DNA of 64,000 bases from Acanthaster planci (lineage: Eukaryota > Echinodermata > Asteroidea > Valvatida > Acanthasteridae), in the NCBI RefSeq assembly GCF_001949145.1, contig NW_019091391.1, positions 1,595,445 to 1,659,444 of the forward strand, written 5' to 3'. Position numbers and translations under genes: made by a program. This document shows, piece by piece, positions 28,901 through 43,900 of the stretch (positions are counted from its first letter, which is position 1; each line of letters starts with the position of its first letter). The notes under the pieces are model-generated. The model did no database searches. It saw only the letters and a program-made list of their open reading frames with translations, and had not been told where the DNA came from.

Positions 28901-31900
28901 ATATGCTTGAATGACTTGTTGACGCTTTGTTGACGTTTGTTGATGCTAAACAGCATGACCCCATACACGTCTATGTAGTAAAGTGTGCACACAAACAATT
29001 GTTAGGCCCAATCCCACATAAGACACAGCCAGCACACCTGTGCGGTACTTATCGTAACAGATTCTACCAAACCCTGGTGTTGGAGTTTGGCTGGTTTGGG
29101 ACTGTTCAGGGTTTGTCAACTACGATATGCCTCATATATTAATATAGTCCGAAGCAAGTCCACTCTGTGCCATCAATTACCAGTACATGCACTTGCTAAG
29201 TTCTGTACACATCCGTATCCGTAAAAATCAATCCAAACCAAGTGCTGGATACATTGGAAGACCTTTCCATTCCAATGTGCATTTACCTTTCACTGTATCT
29301 GTAGAACTGACTTCACAAGAAATGTTTGGCAAGAAAACTATGTTTTAACAACTCAAGTTTGACAGCAATATGCAGCCTTTGACAGCCCGCAAAATCTTAG
29401 GGGAATTACATGTACGCAAATGTAAAAATGAACTCTCGGCATAAAACTATTAAGTAATTCAACTGAATACTGTTTACATGGTCTGCTGGAGTTGAGCACT
29501 CCCATCTGCCAGATGGATTTCTATCAAGAGCCCCTGCAGAAGCTTAACACAAACATTATGCGGTATTATTAATAAGAACCCAATCCATTTTTCATTTGGC
29601 TGTCGTCTCCCCCCCCTCCCCGAACATAGCCGACGATGCGCATCCACCCTGTACCTCGCGGCGGTCTTTAGGCCAGTCGTCCCTCGCGCCTGCCGCCAGC
29701 AAACCCAACAAGAGAGTAAATAAAACACGTCAGAAGGAAATGGGTCACTTTACACTGGCTGAGCCAAATATAAGCCTCCTGTAATTCCCCTGGCCCGGTT
29801 TCGGACCCGGCCACGCATAATGTCAGGCATGGGAAGAGGAGGAGAGGGGTAGTGGTTTGAGAACCGAGATGCCGTGTGCACGCCAACTGTGTCATCGCAA
29901 AGAGCTCACTAGTGTTGATACATACTGTACATACATACATACATGTACACACGTATGTTGACAATCAGCGTGCATGATTTCAGTTGAGTTTTATTTTTAA
30001 TAATGACACTTCTCTCTGGATTTCTTGTCAGACAACCGGTGCACACAACAGTTAAAATACATGCGCTCCTCAAACAAATTGATTTTACAAAGTACCAGCA
30101 CCAGGCAAGTACAGATGTATACACATGAACATGAATACTCCACATGTACATGCACGTACATGTAAATGTGGACATGTGCAATGTGTGTACATGTACAATA
30201 CGTGTACATGTACAGACATGCAAGTGTGCATACATGTGCATATACACGTAAATGCATGCATACATGTACAGATGCGGTACTTGTAAACAGGTTATAGGAA
30301 CTAAACGTTGAAATATGAAGCAAAAGTTGCGGGGACCAACTTTTGTTCCCACGACTCTGTCCTTACTTTCCTGATCAAAGAAATTGTTTCGTACAGTAAG
30401 TTAATGAAGGGAAGGCCCATCAACACATCCATGTACATGTACTTGATATTAAATGAAGTTAAGGGGACTAGCTATATGCATGTTGGAAAAATAAACATTA
30501 TGGGGCCAAACTGATAATCACAATGCAGTCCACGACTCCTGACCTTCCTAAAAAAAAAAGGAATTGTCCCGTTAATTTTTTTTTCTCTTTCTATGTTTTA
30601 TTGATCATAAAAACACCAAACATACATGAACATTAGAAAGAAAAAGCACAAAAAATTGTCCCCTTAATTAAGTAAAGCTGGGAACGCCTATTAACTCTCA
30701 CACTGTGGTTGTGGGAACATAAACTCCACATTTCATCGACCGAAAACATTGTGGGGACTCAGAAATGTCCCACAACTTGGTAAAATTTCCCTAACGAAAG
30801 AACTTTTCCCTAAAAAAAGAACTTTTCCCTTGAACACAGTGAATGCATACCCACCAGTAACCATGCATGCCTAAATATGTACATGAACATACATGTACAA
30901 AAAATGTACTATATCTGTACACAGCAGGATGAGGCTGTGTGTGGGGGTAACCATGTAAATATTCATGTACATGCACATGTACATTGTGCATGTATGTGAA
31001 ATATCACATTTACATGTGCTTTGATCATTTTGTTCAATCATGGTTCACACAAATCTTGATTTGATCCGTGAAAAGTGGTAAGGTCAGACGTCAGCCTGTC
31101 ACCTTCCCTCCCAAAGAAAAATTTGTGGAAATGGTTTGGAAAACAGATGTTCCGATCGAAACTGCTCGTCGTCGACAGGGGTGGGAGGAGATTCATCAAT
31201 TGAACTAGGCCTATTTAAAATGGAAGCACCACAGCGCACTTATAGCGAGCCATTCAATGTTTCAATGTGCATGGTACATGCATGTAGGAGTGTATTATGT
31301 CCCACTTGAACCCAACCAATATTTGGCCAAAACAAAATTCCAAATCATGTCTCAACCGAGCCCGAACTGAACCATGAAGCTTATTTGCAGCAATGTGTGG
31401 GAGTTTGGGATCATTACTGTATTCTCATTCATGCGACGGCTGGATCCTGAGTCATTGCATTTTTCATCCCGATGAATCCCTAATCCATGATAAATAGAAC
31501 ACTCGACAGTCTCAAGAAATGTTTGAACTTCTAGGTGATTTGGGGGATTTATTGAGAAGATTTCTACAAAATTTATTCACGGGCGGCATAAGACAAACAC
31601 TCAATGTGTTCACCTTTACGCAATGGACAGAACAAAGTTCCTTCTGAAGCAGACCAAATGTTTCATCTGTTATACATGTTCCTCATGAAATAATTCTGAT
31701 CACTCGCTTCGTGTACATTCATCATTGTTTCCATGCACAAGCACATCCCAACGTGAAAATCTATAACTTCGGGAGGGATGGTTGTCCAGCCCATGCCCAT
31801 TCCAAGTTTGACTTGATGCTGTAAGTCGTGCGTCGTCATAAACACATGTACGGTACATGCACCACATGGTGTGTTACCCCTGCACTTTACGACGGCCCAA

Positions 31901-34900
31901 GCTCCCAGCCCACTGCGAATCTAATGTCAGAGTGACGAACACTTTCCCCAGTGATCACTTGCAGGCATTTTGTCAGTGATGAGGGGAGGGAGGAGAGGAG
32001 AGGAGCAGGGAGCCCCCTTTAATCAGGCTCAATTTTCTGTTAATTAAAATCTGCAAGGCTTGTGTGCGCATAGGTGTAAATATATATCCATCACCGGCGC
32101 AGCCCTTCCATTGAGGGCAATGGCAACACACAAGGTCCTCCTAATTCTCTGCCCTGTCAAAAGATGGAGTGAACGATTGGCAACATCTTGTCTCTTCCAG
32201 TCACTGAACCAAGCAACCAAGGCCAGATGAGAGAAAAAAAATGGGGGGGGGCTGTTTCAGCTGGGAACAGTACACAGAAGCCAATCAAGTGTACATATGT
32301 TTTACATCTGTGTTAAGTTTGTACATTTGTATTACAATGTAACATATTATCAAACTGAATACAATGTGCTATGAACATTTTAAAGGATCTTGCTATTTTT
32401 AAATGGAGCTAAGTTCCATTGACTAAAAAGAGCTTTTTACTTACATGTACTGTGTACCAATGTACATGTGCATTACATGCAGTCATATGTGTAGATAGTA
32501 GGCTATTCATGCTTAGAGTTGGGAGGGGACAAAACGAGTAATGTACATGTACTTCTCTTAAAGGGTTGTTCAATCTCTTTTACCTCTCTCAAAAATAAAT
32601 CTTCCCCCCAGGAAAGGTACTCATGCCGTTTCTAAGGTGCTGACGCTTCAATTCCAAATATGGTAACTTGGGGGTGTGGGCAAGTTTTCTCTGTACACTC
32701 CCCCTCTCGCACTGAACACACTGCTGTCACGAAAGTGTGTGGAACCAATGACCATTGGCACTGGATGGATTCCCCTTTCACTACTGCTTCACTCCATTAC
32801 CATCACAATGGTGTGCCCACAGGCAATTACTCCTCTGGGAAGACTTGATGGGTTAGTACACATTCAAATGAAAATTGGTCCTATGTAACACATCACTGTG
32901 TTTGTTGGATCTTAGATCATTGGCACTGCTTGAATTTCCTTTGACAGACGCTTCACTAAAACACCATCATCATGGTGTGTCCACACGCAATGACTCCTCT
33001 CCAGAGACTTGATGGGGTTGTACACATTCAAATGAAAATCCGTCCCAAGCTTTCCATGCCATGTACATGTAAATGTATGCCCTGAACCATGCATTTACAT
33101 GTAGTCATTAGTAACTGAAAAACAAAGGGTCCGAATCCACCTTTGTATTGAAGGATCCACAAATTTGCACTTCCACATTTGCATAAAAAACTGGGTATCC
33201 AAAATAACCTACAGTGTGTCTTAAATGGTTCCCTGACTCCCTTATGGCCATGGATACAAATTTGACCCATGACACCTACCATCTTGGGCACAGTACACAG
33301 CTTGATGAATATTTCTGGCAGGAAGTCCCCAGCCCATAGAAAGGACTAGAGGTTTTGAAATCAGTGTCTTCTTAAAAGTCTGCGTACATACATGAACGGA
33401 ACCTGTGCATGTGTGTGTACCAGTATACATTAAATGTAAGCGGTATTCATGAATACAATTTATCACAGTCCTTCACTCAAATAACATGTGGCAACTGATT
33501 TTACCCATACACAGAGCATGACTATCAAACCATACCTGTGTGTACAATCAATCATTTTGACAGATCCACAATTGTCAGCTTACCAGTAGTCTTTTAAAAG
33601 GTTGATTTAATAAACAATATATAGTGCTTAATAACATGAGTCTATTTAAATGAAAGATGCACCTAAAATATAAAACAAAATGGTGATTAGGATAGACATG
33701 TACATGAACATGTACATGAATGGCATACATGTTCCACTGTACATTTTGCCATTAATGTCTACAGAAAATTGCAGGCACTTACATTGTACATGTACAAGTG
33801 GCTACTCGCGATCATTTTTCCACACAATGTGCACAAAGAAAGCCTTCAAAGATGCCAATCGTCTGATATATAGGATTACACACACACACGCACTGCTGAG
33901 TGATCAATATGATTTTCTTTAAAAAGATTTTTATTCCCTCAATCTGAAGCATCCTATCCCTCTTTGGAAGAGATTAGGCACTGTCGATATTGTATCTTGG
34001 CCGATTTATCGGTATTTATTCATTTTAATTTTCACCTTAACTGACAGATCTCACGCCATCTACTGATAAGCGTGAGAGTGGTTTTGGATTCTATATCTAC
34101 CTGTACAGTACACCTTTCTAGTCACAACTACAAAAAGTGAACTTCACTTTTTTGCACCAAATGTCCCAGATAGTGCAACAGACATGACAGATGTCATCAT
34201 TAGTGGTTCGGCACCATCTTTTTTAAATTTTGTACATATAAAATCTGAAATTTCCAATCAATCTTCTTATTTTAGATATTATCAATGAATTATATTTCTT
34301 TAGAGTAGCAATGCATATTAATGATTATGCACATAAGAATGGAGTTTGCAGACCGATGTCAATAGAGAATACCAACTGCAACCAGGCTATGAATTAGAAA
34401 ATATAATGTGCACCACGAGTGAATGCAATTGAAAAAGTTTACGTCCACTTCCAAAACGTTAGATGCACCATTAGCTTATGTAAGAAAAAATAAAGAGAGT
34501 AGAGCATAGTAACTGTATGTTATCCTGCAACTTTTTTGCAAGGTTACCTCATTGCAAGCTACATGTACCTGACTAGCTGTCAAAAACTCGGCCATTTAAA
34601 CACAAGATACGGTAAACATAGAGTATATGTACTGTTCATGTACAGTACATTTGACAATGCAACGGAATCATACAACACACATGCACGTGCGCTCCATAGG
34701 GGTTGGTGTCAATGCATCATTTGCTGTAACCCCAATGTTAGTCTTTTCTCAAGAGGTAAGGTTGACTACATGTACATACAAGTAAGCTGCATGTATGTGC
34801 ACTGTGCCCAGTAATGCCAACATTCTTTGCGGTTGTGTTTAGGCTAGGTCCATGGTGACACTACAGAGTACAGAAGTGAATATGTCACATGCACAGTTAC

Positions 34901-37900
34901 ATGTATGTGTGTAAAATGTAAAAGACATCAGCGTGAGAACCAATATAAGCCGTGGCTTAGCAAAAATTACGGTAATATGACGATGCACTTTTCTTACTTA
35001 TACTAAAATTCATTCCTGAGTAGCGATATTTTCGTTATATTTTTCAATAACAATGTTTTCAAAGTTTCAATATTTTCGATATTTCTCGAAAATCCATTAA
35101 TATCGATATCACCAAATAACTAGATTCGGCGATATCGATATCAAACCCGTATCAATACTATCAATATATCAGCGGTGCTTGGAAGAGATGGGGAGCTCCG
35201 TAAAAAATGAAAAACACTGGCCAAAGTATTGTACTGTACATGTAAGTGTCTCTATTGCTGTTTTGATGCTTTCAAAATCCGAAACATCAATGTACATGTA
35301 CATGGTGTAGCCTATTGCACACAGAGGAAAACCCAGAATTTACATGTACATGTACCTGCAGCAGGATGCAGGTCAACAGTTTTAAGCTGAATTTTTTTCT
35401 TCAATTTCACATGTGCATGTACAAGAATGGGTATTGCTCTTTCTAGCATAAAAAACAGAAAATGCTCGTACATGTAGAACAACATACTACGAGTACCGAC
35501 ATGCAGTATTATGGTAATATCAGTTTACATGTACATGTATATCACACTGTACATGTACAGTGTATGCACACAGCGTAAGATGATATGCACGACTCCGTTA
35601 TGAACCTTTGAAGCATGAGAGGCCTGCACAGGAGGCAGCGTTTGACGCCGATCGGGCATGGCGATATTAGTAATATCATTTAAAGAATTCATCCCGGGCA
35701 TATCACATGGCGCAAGAATGTGAAAGGTCAGGTTGCTCCCCCCCCCCTTTCCTTCACCGGTGCCCACACTTCTGTTGGCCGTCGTCAGTCACATTCACAC
35801 ATTCAGATGCAGGGGACGGACTCATCAAAGCCGACTTGCAATCCCGATGTGACGAGGAACACCAATTTGTCATAATGGGATTGGGTCAATTGCGATACTC
35901 ATCACGATACTTTTTCCCCCATCGGACAATTAAATAAAAGTCTTCCATTACGACTCTTATTGGGGGGAGGGGGAGCAGGGGAGGGCGTGGTGAGAGGTGA
36001 ACGGGAAACACGGAAAGGTTAACAAATGTTAGTCTTACTTGAGCCCCTGTCCTCATCAGTTCCAACCTCACAAGACTGAGTCTGATTCAAGCCAAATATG
36101 TGAATGACAAACTTTTAAATTATCAAACAAATTTTTCACTTGTGTTGACTGATGTTTTAAGGCCTCATTTTGTATGAAAATGGTGAATATTCAGTCATTT
36201 TACACTGGCTCTTAATTGAAAATATTTCAACTCTTTTCCTTTTTCTTTCATTTGGAGTACGCACGATGAAAAGTAATCTTTTGAACAAAAAGCTGTGGAG
36301 CGTATGCAAAAAATCACACTGACGTTTTTCTAGAGACAGAGAAAGAAAGCCGCACAGACATGACAGAGAAAGAAAAATATTTCCCCCCCCCACATTTCCC
36401 AGAAGCATCAGCCTCTAAAGTCTCATCTCATCCTACTGTACATGAAAATTCTTAAATCGCTTTTGTCATCCTCAAATCGATACAAATGCACGGCGGCCGC
36501 TCTCTCGCGTTGTTGACTTGAATAATTAAATACCATCTTCCAAATGGTTTCCCCAGCCATTAGGGGATGCTGATGGTGACAGGGACTTGTCTCTCACTGG
36601 TGCATGTACATGTACTTGGAGGTAAACGGGCCGGGAGGCTAGCAGAAAATGCGGGGAGTTCTGACGGCTCCTGCCTTCCCAAGAAGGACTTCAGGCAATG
36701 CATCTTAATTGATGCTTACACATGCACAGTATGCTACATGCCCACTTTGCTAGGATTAGACCTACATATACATGTACACTTATGCTTGATGAAAAAGACC
36801 ATGACGTTATGTAAAGTTGGTTGCAAGTGAAAAGTTTCAAGGAGACTGGCTACTGTTTTATTGTCAATGTATTTTTACTGAGGTGTGCATAAAAATATAA
36901 TAGACCTTATCACGGGGTAGCCATTTCGGTCATGTTCCCAAAATTATCTACAAGTACTTCAATGTAGCATGTCAAGTGGGTAAGTGCCAGACTATTTCGG
37001 GTTCCGTGCCTCATTTCTCTTTTTTTTAAATGTTGCTCAAAATAGTTAGATATAAGTAATCACAAATTCTAAATTATTTATCATCGTAAATGAAATTAAT
37101 TTGAAATGAATTTATATTTCACGTCTTCCATTTTTATTCTCACATGTAGGTTCCCAAAATAAAACGTTAACCTCACTTTTAATTCAATGTAGCCGACTTG
37201 TGAGTAAGATTTTATTTTCAGATCACAGCAGACCCGCAATCGCAAGTCTTCAATCACTGTGGGAATCAGTTTGGCATTCCCTTCGTGATTACAGGTTTGA
37301 TCCATCAGATGACTAATTTTTACCTGCACATTTTTCATGTAAGGTTTAACGAATGATAACGGAGCAAGCACTCTGTCATGAGGCAAACCCATCTTTGCAA
37401 GCTCATGTCACATACAGTACAGTGTCTTTGATATGAAAACCTTGCTTTGTATTGGCATCACATTTTTCTGTGCCAGAAGTTGAAAACATTTGAGATTTGG
37501 GGGTTTTAAAAGTTTCTGTCCATTTTGTTTCACCATCTGAAAGAAGAATTTTAATATCACAAAAAAGCTTTCATTACTTGAGTAGAAATATGGAAATGAC
37601 TACACTGATTTAATTGAGTATTACTGATCAGTATCTGACTGAATAGAAAAATCAAAATGAGTACATTGATTAACCAAGTACCTGATTTAATAAATCAAAG
37701 AAATATGAAAGGGCTGCATAGCACCGTGACCAGAATATAGACAAAAACATAATATATCCAATGCTCTTAATTATGTAATTGCCAAGCTTTCGTTAACGGG
37801 GTACCTTCGTCAGGGCAAGCAGATTTAGATTCAGGTGAACTGAATCTGCTTGCCCTGACAAAGGTACCCATAAACCGAAAGCTTGGCAATTACATGATTC

Positions 37901-40900
37901 AGAGCACTGATTGTATATGTTTGTCTATAACCTGATTTAATAATACTTGTGGTCCTAAGATGGGGCACTTCATTAATGCACCCTGTACACCGTGTGTACA
38001 TTGTACCTGTAATTTATGTACATACATGTACATGTAAGCCAGTGTGAAAGTTACGATGTACATGTACTGGTACATGCACATGTATGTACATGTACATCGT
38101 ACGTGATGCACTTACGGGGTGCACATGAGCGTTTGATAGAAACCAATACAGTCATTCCACAGTAATCACTGATCAAATCCATCCCCGAATGCCCCTTTCC
38201 TACCAACATCGATCCCTACCCGTCAGAGCGTACCGAACGTGTCTTTGGCCAGCGCTGTCCAAACAGCCGGTACTAAACGCGACAGGCACGGGAAATTAAT
38301 AGCAGTATTGACCGTGGATTTCTCCTTGTAAAAAGGCAAACCATTTTCCATTGTTTAATCAGCATTAAATTGACCATGTACAATGGGCATGTACATGAAC
38401 ATTTCTACTGGGCACGAAAAAAGGGAAACAAAATTGCTGAAGTTAAAGAAGACCCATGCAACAATTTAACATGTGAATTAAACATGTTTTAGGTCATGTG
38501 AATAGGAGAAACAACTAAAGGGAGCCATACAATGCTGTGTTGTATGTACATGTACAAGTACACATGTAAATGTGCATTCACATGTACATTGTACATGTGT
38601 GCATGTGCGTGTACACGATCATATCCATGACAAAACCACGTTCTGCAATGATACCAACTCCTAGATGCATAAGTTACATGTACATGAACATGTTGTTGAA
38701 GTACATGTACATGTGATATCAAACACTGCAGATAAAAATCAAACACACTAAAAGCAAATCAAATGTCAATCAAACTAACACTAAACTTTCCCAAAGGCGG
38801 TTTAATTTTTTCAAACTGGAGTACCAACAAAATGAACGATATTATCCGGAAGTGTAGCTACCACAACACAGCACTTTGTTAGCCCGGCGAACGCCACAAC
38901 AATGACGCCAAATGAACCACTCCTTTCATATGCAAACGCCAAGTGCAGCATGACACCGGCCCATCATCATAATATCACGACACCCCCATTAAACATGCAG
39001 GAAATGTCCACAGAGATTGGCTGTCTTCTAGATACAAGGGGGAGGGAGAATTATTAATGGACAGTGCCCAGTGTCTCTCTCTGTCTGTGACAGGTCAATT
39101 GCTCCGACGGAGACGCTCATAAACCCCGTGAATCGCTGGCAGCCTGCCGCAGGGCAACATTTTAAAGAGGTTTATTATTTCATGGCAGGTTATGGACATA
39201 TTAAAATGAACCATGCATATCATGGAGAAGAGGGATGAACACTTGTGCAGAAATCACCCACGTGGGAAAAAACGGTGATGCTGCTATGTTCATCACTGTA
39301 CAGCGTCATCGTAGTATTGTTCCAAACGACATTATGCAGGGTTCTGTCCAGCATGTGACATCTCTTAGGAAGTCAAAAAACGAGCAAAGTGCTTTATTAC
39401 CAGTAACTGGACCTAAAATTTTAATCAAAATATGACTTGAGCCAAATGCTCTGGTTCTGCTACCCAGAACTTTGCACCAAACGATTGAAGCTGTTTAAAA
39501 ATAATACATTCGGCACAGAAACTTGGCCTAACCCTGTTATGATGTACACCTATATATGTATACAAATATGTGTATTCATCATGCATGTGTGCATAATACA
39601 CAGTATACATGTATTAATGTATGTGTAAATGTATGTGCAGTTTCAAACGTCCACACTATGCAATTATTTCAATACAACAATTAAAAAAGTAGCTTTGTGT
39701 TCCAATTTTCAATTAACTTTTTAAATTTTTTTGGTTTTTCTTTCGCTATTTCAAAAGGGTCTTCTGGAACCCTTTGGGTTTTTATGGCGATGCAAATTTA
39801 AATTGTCAGGAAAAACCTTGGTGTCACTCCAGGGACACCAATGTTGCACTGATTCGTGCACAAAAAATCAGAAGATTTCTTTTTTGTAAATCTGCTGGAT
39901 ATCTTGCTATTTTGCAGTTCTTAATTCCCTTCCTTTGGTGATTCATTGTTGTGTATGACATGGCACACCGGCACTAATGAGAAACCTGTTGTAGAAAAGT
40001 TTGTAACAAGAAAGTCATTGGTTCACAATTTGATTAGAAATGTTATGTGTATGTNNNNNNNNNNNNNNNNNNNNNNNNNNNNNNNNNNNNNNNNNNNNNN
40101 NNNNNNNNNNNNNNNNNNNNNNNNNNNNNNNNNNNNNNNNNNNNNNNNNNNNNNNNNNNNNNNNNNNNNNNNNNNNNNNNNNNNNNNNNNNNNNNNNNNN
40201 NNNNNNNNNNNNNNNNNNNNNNNNNNNNNNNNNNNNNNNNNNNNNNNNNNNNNNNNNNNNNNNNNNNNNNNNNNNNNNNNNNNNNNNNNNNNNNNNNNNN
40301 NNNNNNNNNNNNNNNNNNNNNNNNNNNNNNNNNNNNNNNNNNNNNNNNNNNNNNNNNNNNNNNNNNNNNNNNNNNNNNNNNNNNNNNNNNNNNNNNNNNN
40401 NNNNNNNNNNNNNNNNNNNNNNNNNNNNNNNNNNNNNNNNNNNNNNNNNNNNNNNNNNNNNNNNNNNNNNNNNNNNNNNNNNNNNNNNNNNNNNNNNNNN
40501 NNNNNNNNNNNNNNNNNNNNNNNNNNNNNNNNNNNNNNNNNNNGAAAAAAGTGCACTTTTAAATACTCTCTTGACCAAAACACAATGTCATATAGTCCTC
40601 CAGCTGTACACTAAGGAAGAGTATCAAGATGCTATACATGAATGTGTCTTAGGACAATTCATTGCACAGACATGTCCAGCCAGAATTCTTTTACCTTGGA
40701 GCTGATTTCATCAACCTGCTTAGGCTGTTGCCCGAATGACATGGCTGCAGCTTGAAATCACACGAGTCTATGGTAATGGCTGTGGAAACTTCCCATAGTC
40801 TTGGTGAAATTTGAAGCCGCAGCCAAGACTTTTGGACAAAGCCTTGGAAGGTCCTACTTAACTTATACACTCGGCAAAAATTAACAGACCATCGGTCACA

Positions 40901-43900
40901 AGCAATATAAAAGCCAAGACTTTTTAGTCGGTGGACTGTTTTTGCTTAAAGCAAGCACGTTCTGCACATGGCAGATTTTCAAACTTGGCAAAGTCCACAA
41001 AACTGTCCCCCCCCCCTAAAAAAAAATGCACGAAACATGAGCTCAGGAACTATCCATGTTGCACGGCCACAGCAGAGTCAGTACAAAGTGCCTAGACACT
41101 GGCCCACGATACTCCTGACAGAATCTTTCTTACTTATCGCAGTCACAGAACCTTTCCATGGGAAAGCAGCAAGGGAATGGAAATGAAACAAACAGGAAAC
41201 ACAAGCATGAAGTAACTTGGAGCTATTGACTGCCATCAGCAAGAGCAGAGAAAAAGCACAGTAACTCTGGCAGATGAACTCGCTTCAAGAAATAACAAGC
41301 ATGCCCATAAACATGTACGTAACAGTGGTACATGTGATAACTGCAGAGTACAGTAGTTATTGTACATGTACAAATTTACATTTACATATAGATACCATGA
41401 ATTTGCTTGTAGAAATCCAACAGCAAATGCAAACATTTGGCTTATCTTTGACTCAAGAATCATTAATAGATGCATGGAGCTCTAAATCCAGCCTCTCCCA
41501 GTCCTTTGAAACTCATCAGCAGGCTTGGCATGCTTGGCGAAATTTAGAATGGAGAAGGGGGAGCTGGGTACTATTTTACCATGACTTGGCATCCTTTTTT
41601 ACCGTACCAATCCTCGATTCTCCAATTTTAAAGAGCACCTCTGACAAAAACATGTTTTCTCTGATTTCATCTGTTCAAATAAATATGGAAGCATCCAAAA
41701 TCGAACGCAGCGTCATTTATCTTCAGAGCTCAACTACATGTATAACAGGCTTAGAGGGCTTTTTTCTGTTCATGCCATCATGGCCATGATGCGAATTCTG
41801 AAAGTAGATTGCATCATTTGGAGAAAACAGAGAAAACAAGGGGAACCCTCGCCCTGTGTTCGTAGTGGATAGTTGTGAATGGCAAACAATGGCTACATGC
41901 ATTGTTTGGCATGCACAAAGGTTTAGCCCTTTTTAGCTTGTTGCACATGTAGTTGAGCTCTGAAGACAAATGACACTGCGCTCGACTGGATGCTTCCGTA
42001 TTTATTTGAACAGATAAAATCAGAGAAAAGATGTTTCCTTAGATGTGCTCTTTTAAAATGTTTTCGTTTTCTTTCGGAATCTTCTGGGTGGTTTGTGGAG
42101 GATGTTGTGCCGTCGATGAAGTTTTTTCACTTCTGGAGACTATACCCTTCAATGTACATACATGTACATGTGCCTCAGAATCGGAGGGAAACAGGGTCAG
42201 TGTTTCAACCTGATGAAAATACTCCCAAAGTTGACAATCAAGTCCCAGGAAGTCGTGTTCTGGCAGCTTTAAGTAAGCCAGCAGCGAGCAAAAAGCCATG
42301 TAAAAAGCCTTGTAAGTCGTGACCAAGTTTCAACCACAAACCTTGAGACAGTCTGGGGACGTGGGCTGGAGTCAACGGAATGAGATTTGGGAAGGCAAAT
42401 TAGCATGACACAGGTCTAGCAGTGCAAACAAGCGGAATCTTCAAAGCAAAGCAACCACGAGAATCTGAAAGTCAGTTCCAAAGTATGCTTTACATGAAAA
42501 CACATCCTGAAAACGTAAGAACATACTGGCTGTTCCATTGCACAATGTCGCTGTGCAACTTACGCACACGTGAACAATCATACGGTGGCGTTTTTCTTGG
42601 TTACTACATGTACATGTTTATGAGAGGTGATCAAACAAATGTTTCCAAAAAGTCTAGTGCCTACAAAAAAAACCCAGTGTTTTCAAAAAGGCCTAAAATA
42701 CATTCTATGCAGTCTAATAGTGCATTTACTGCAAATTTCTTCTCTTAAAAAACTGATCCTGTATTGTGTTTCTCCTTACCATTCTGAATGATTTACAACT
42801 GATGACGATTTGATGATGATGATTTGACTCAGAGTATCTGAGTTTTTTTGCTTTTTTCTTCCATCTTTGTCTCTTTTAAGTGTGAGGTGGTAAAATTCAA
42901 AAGAAAAGCCTGAGGTGGTCACAAAGATCAGTGAGGTGGGCCGCCTAAAGCTTGAAAAGGCAGGGCAGACACTGACATACAGTACGTGCATGTACAGGAA
43001 CATCCACATCCATTGTATATAAAGAGCTTAAATGGGCAAAGTATGTCTCATCCTCCAACAAAAATCATGCACACATGTACATGTACATGAATGACATTAC
43101 TCGGTCACCAAAGTACGTGGAAGCTGTAAAGCAATGCGTGAGGTTAATTCAACACCAATCCTCTCCCACACTGCTTGTGATTTTAAGCACTGACACTATA
43201 CACGGCAATGACTTTTTAAAGAGCCCATTCGGAAGGTTAAGCACTCAGGTGCCCCCCCCAGTATTCCTGTCACCACGGCAACAGGAGGCAGAAATCCAGA
43301 GCGGGCAAAAACTGCCGAATAATGGAAATGTCAAGAATGGTTTGGCGGGCCTGTGATCCATCTCAAGGGAAGATTGGTTTGCGCGGGACTTTCTAGCGGC
43401 CGGCTATGGTTAAAAAAAAAAACCAAAAAGAGAGGAAATCCAGGGTTGACAAATGACCGAGCACTGGCGTGTGAAATGAACAGACTTGTACAGTACTCGA
43501 ATGTACTGTACTGTACGCCGCACATCACATTTATGCATTCAAAGAATAATGGACATGCGATGCTGCAATACCAAAATTGCGGCTGTCCAATCAGGCAGAC
43601 ATTCATGCATTTGCAACTTTTCCCCAACCGTGAAACCTGTCGTCATTTTGAGCAGGTGCTATGAAACAGCTTGTTTTTAATGTCAATATAAAAGGTCTTT
43701 GTGAGAAGATAAGGAAACAAAGTAGAAAGAATACAGAGTTTGAAAAGCACTAGTACTATGCAATGCAAATTCACAATGTAACATATACATGTACCCCAGG
43801 ATGTCACCGTTTAATTGAAAATAATCTGTGAACTACTGCACGGTTTAGAAACTGGGACTGAATGTCGGAAAATCCAATTGTAGACAGTTATTACAAGCCA

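Larger units (their letters stand above)
28962..40054. other. CAMK2 intron 2, middle part
   Basis: Listed repeats plus long unique stretches, notably 29470-29860, 31980-32230 and 38870-39230, which lack TACATG units and contain paired E-boxes (CATCTG/CAGATG at 29503-29515) and ATTAAT homeodomain-like sites. These could be enhancers. Nothing coding is supported. Confidence 0.45.

Noticed and set aside
29909-30352. 147-aa and overlapping minus-strand frames rich in Met-Tyr-Val-His-Cys
   Set aside because: Translations of the TACATGTA/ACATGTAC cluster; open in several frames because the repeat lacks stops.
39946-40705. Five long open frames across the N run, both strands
   Set aside because: They consist almost entirely of X from the assembly gap.
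41274-41789. 171-aa plus-strand ORF
   Set aside because: Half of it is the left arm of a fold-back element; no domain, and no coding signal outside the repeat.
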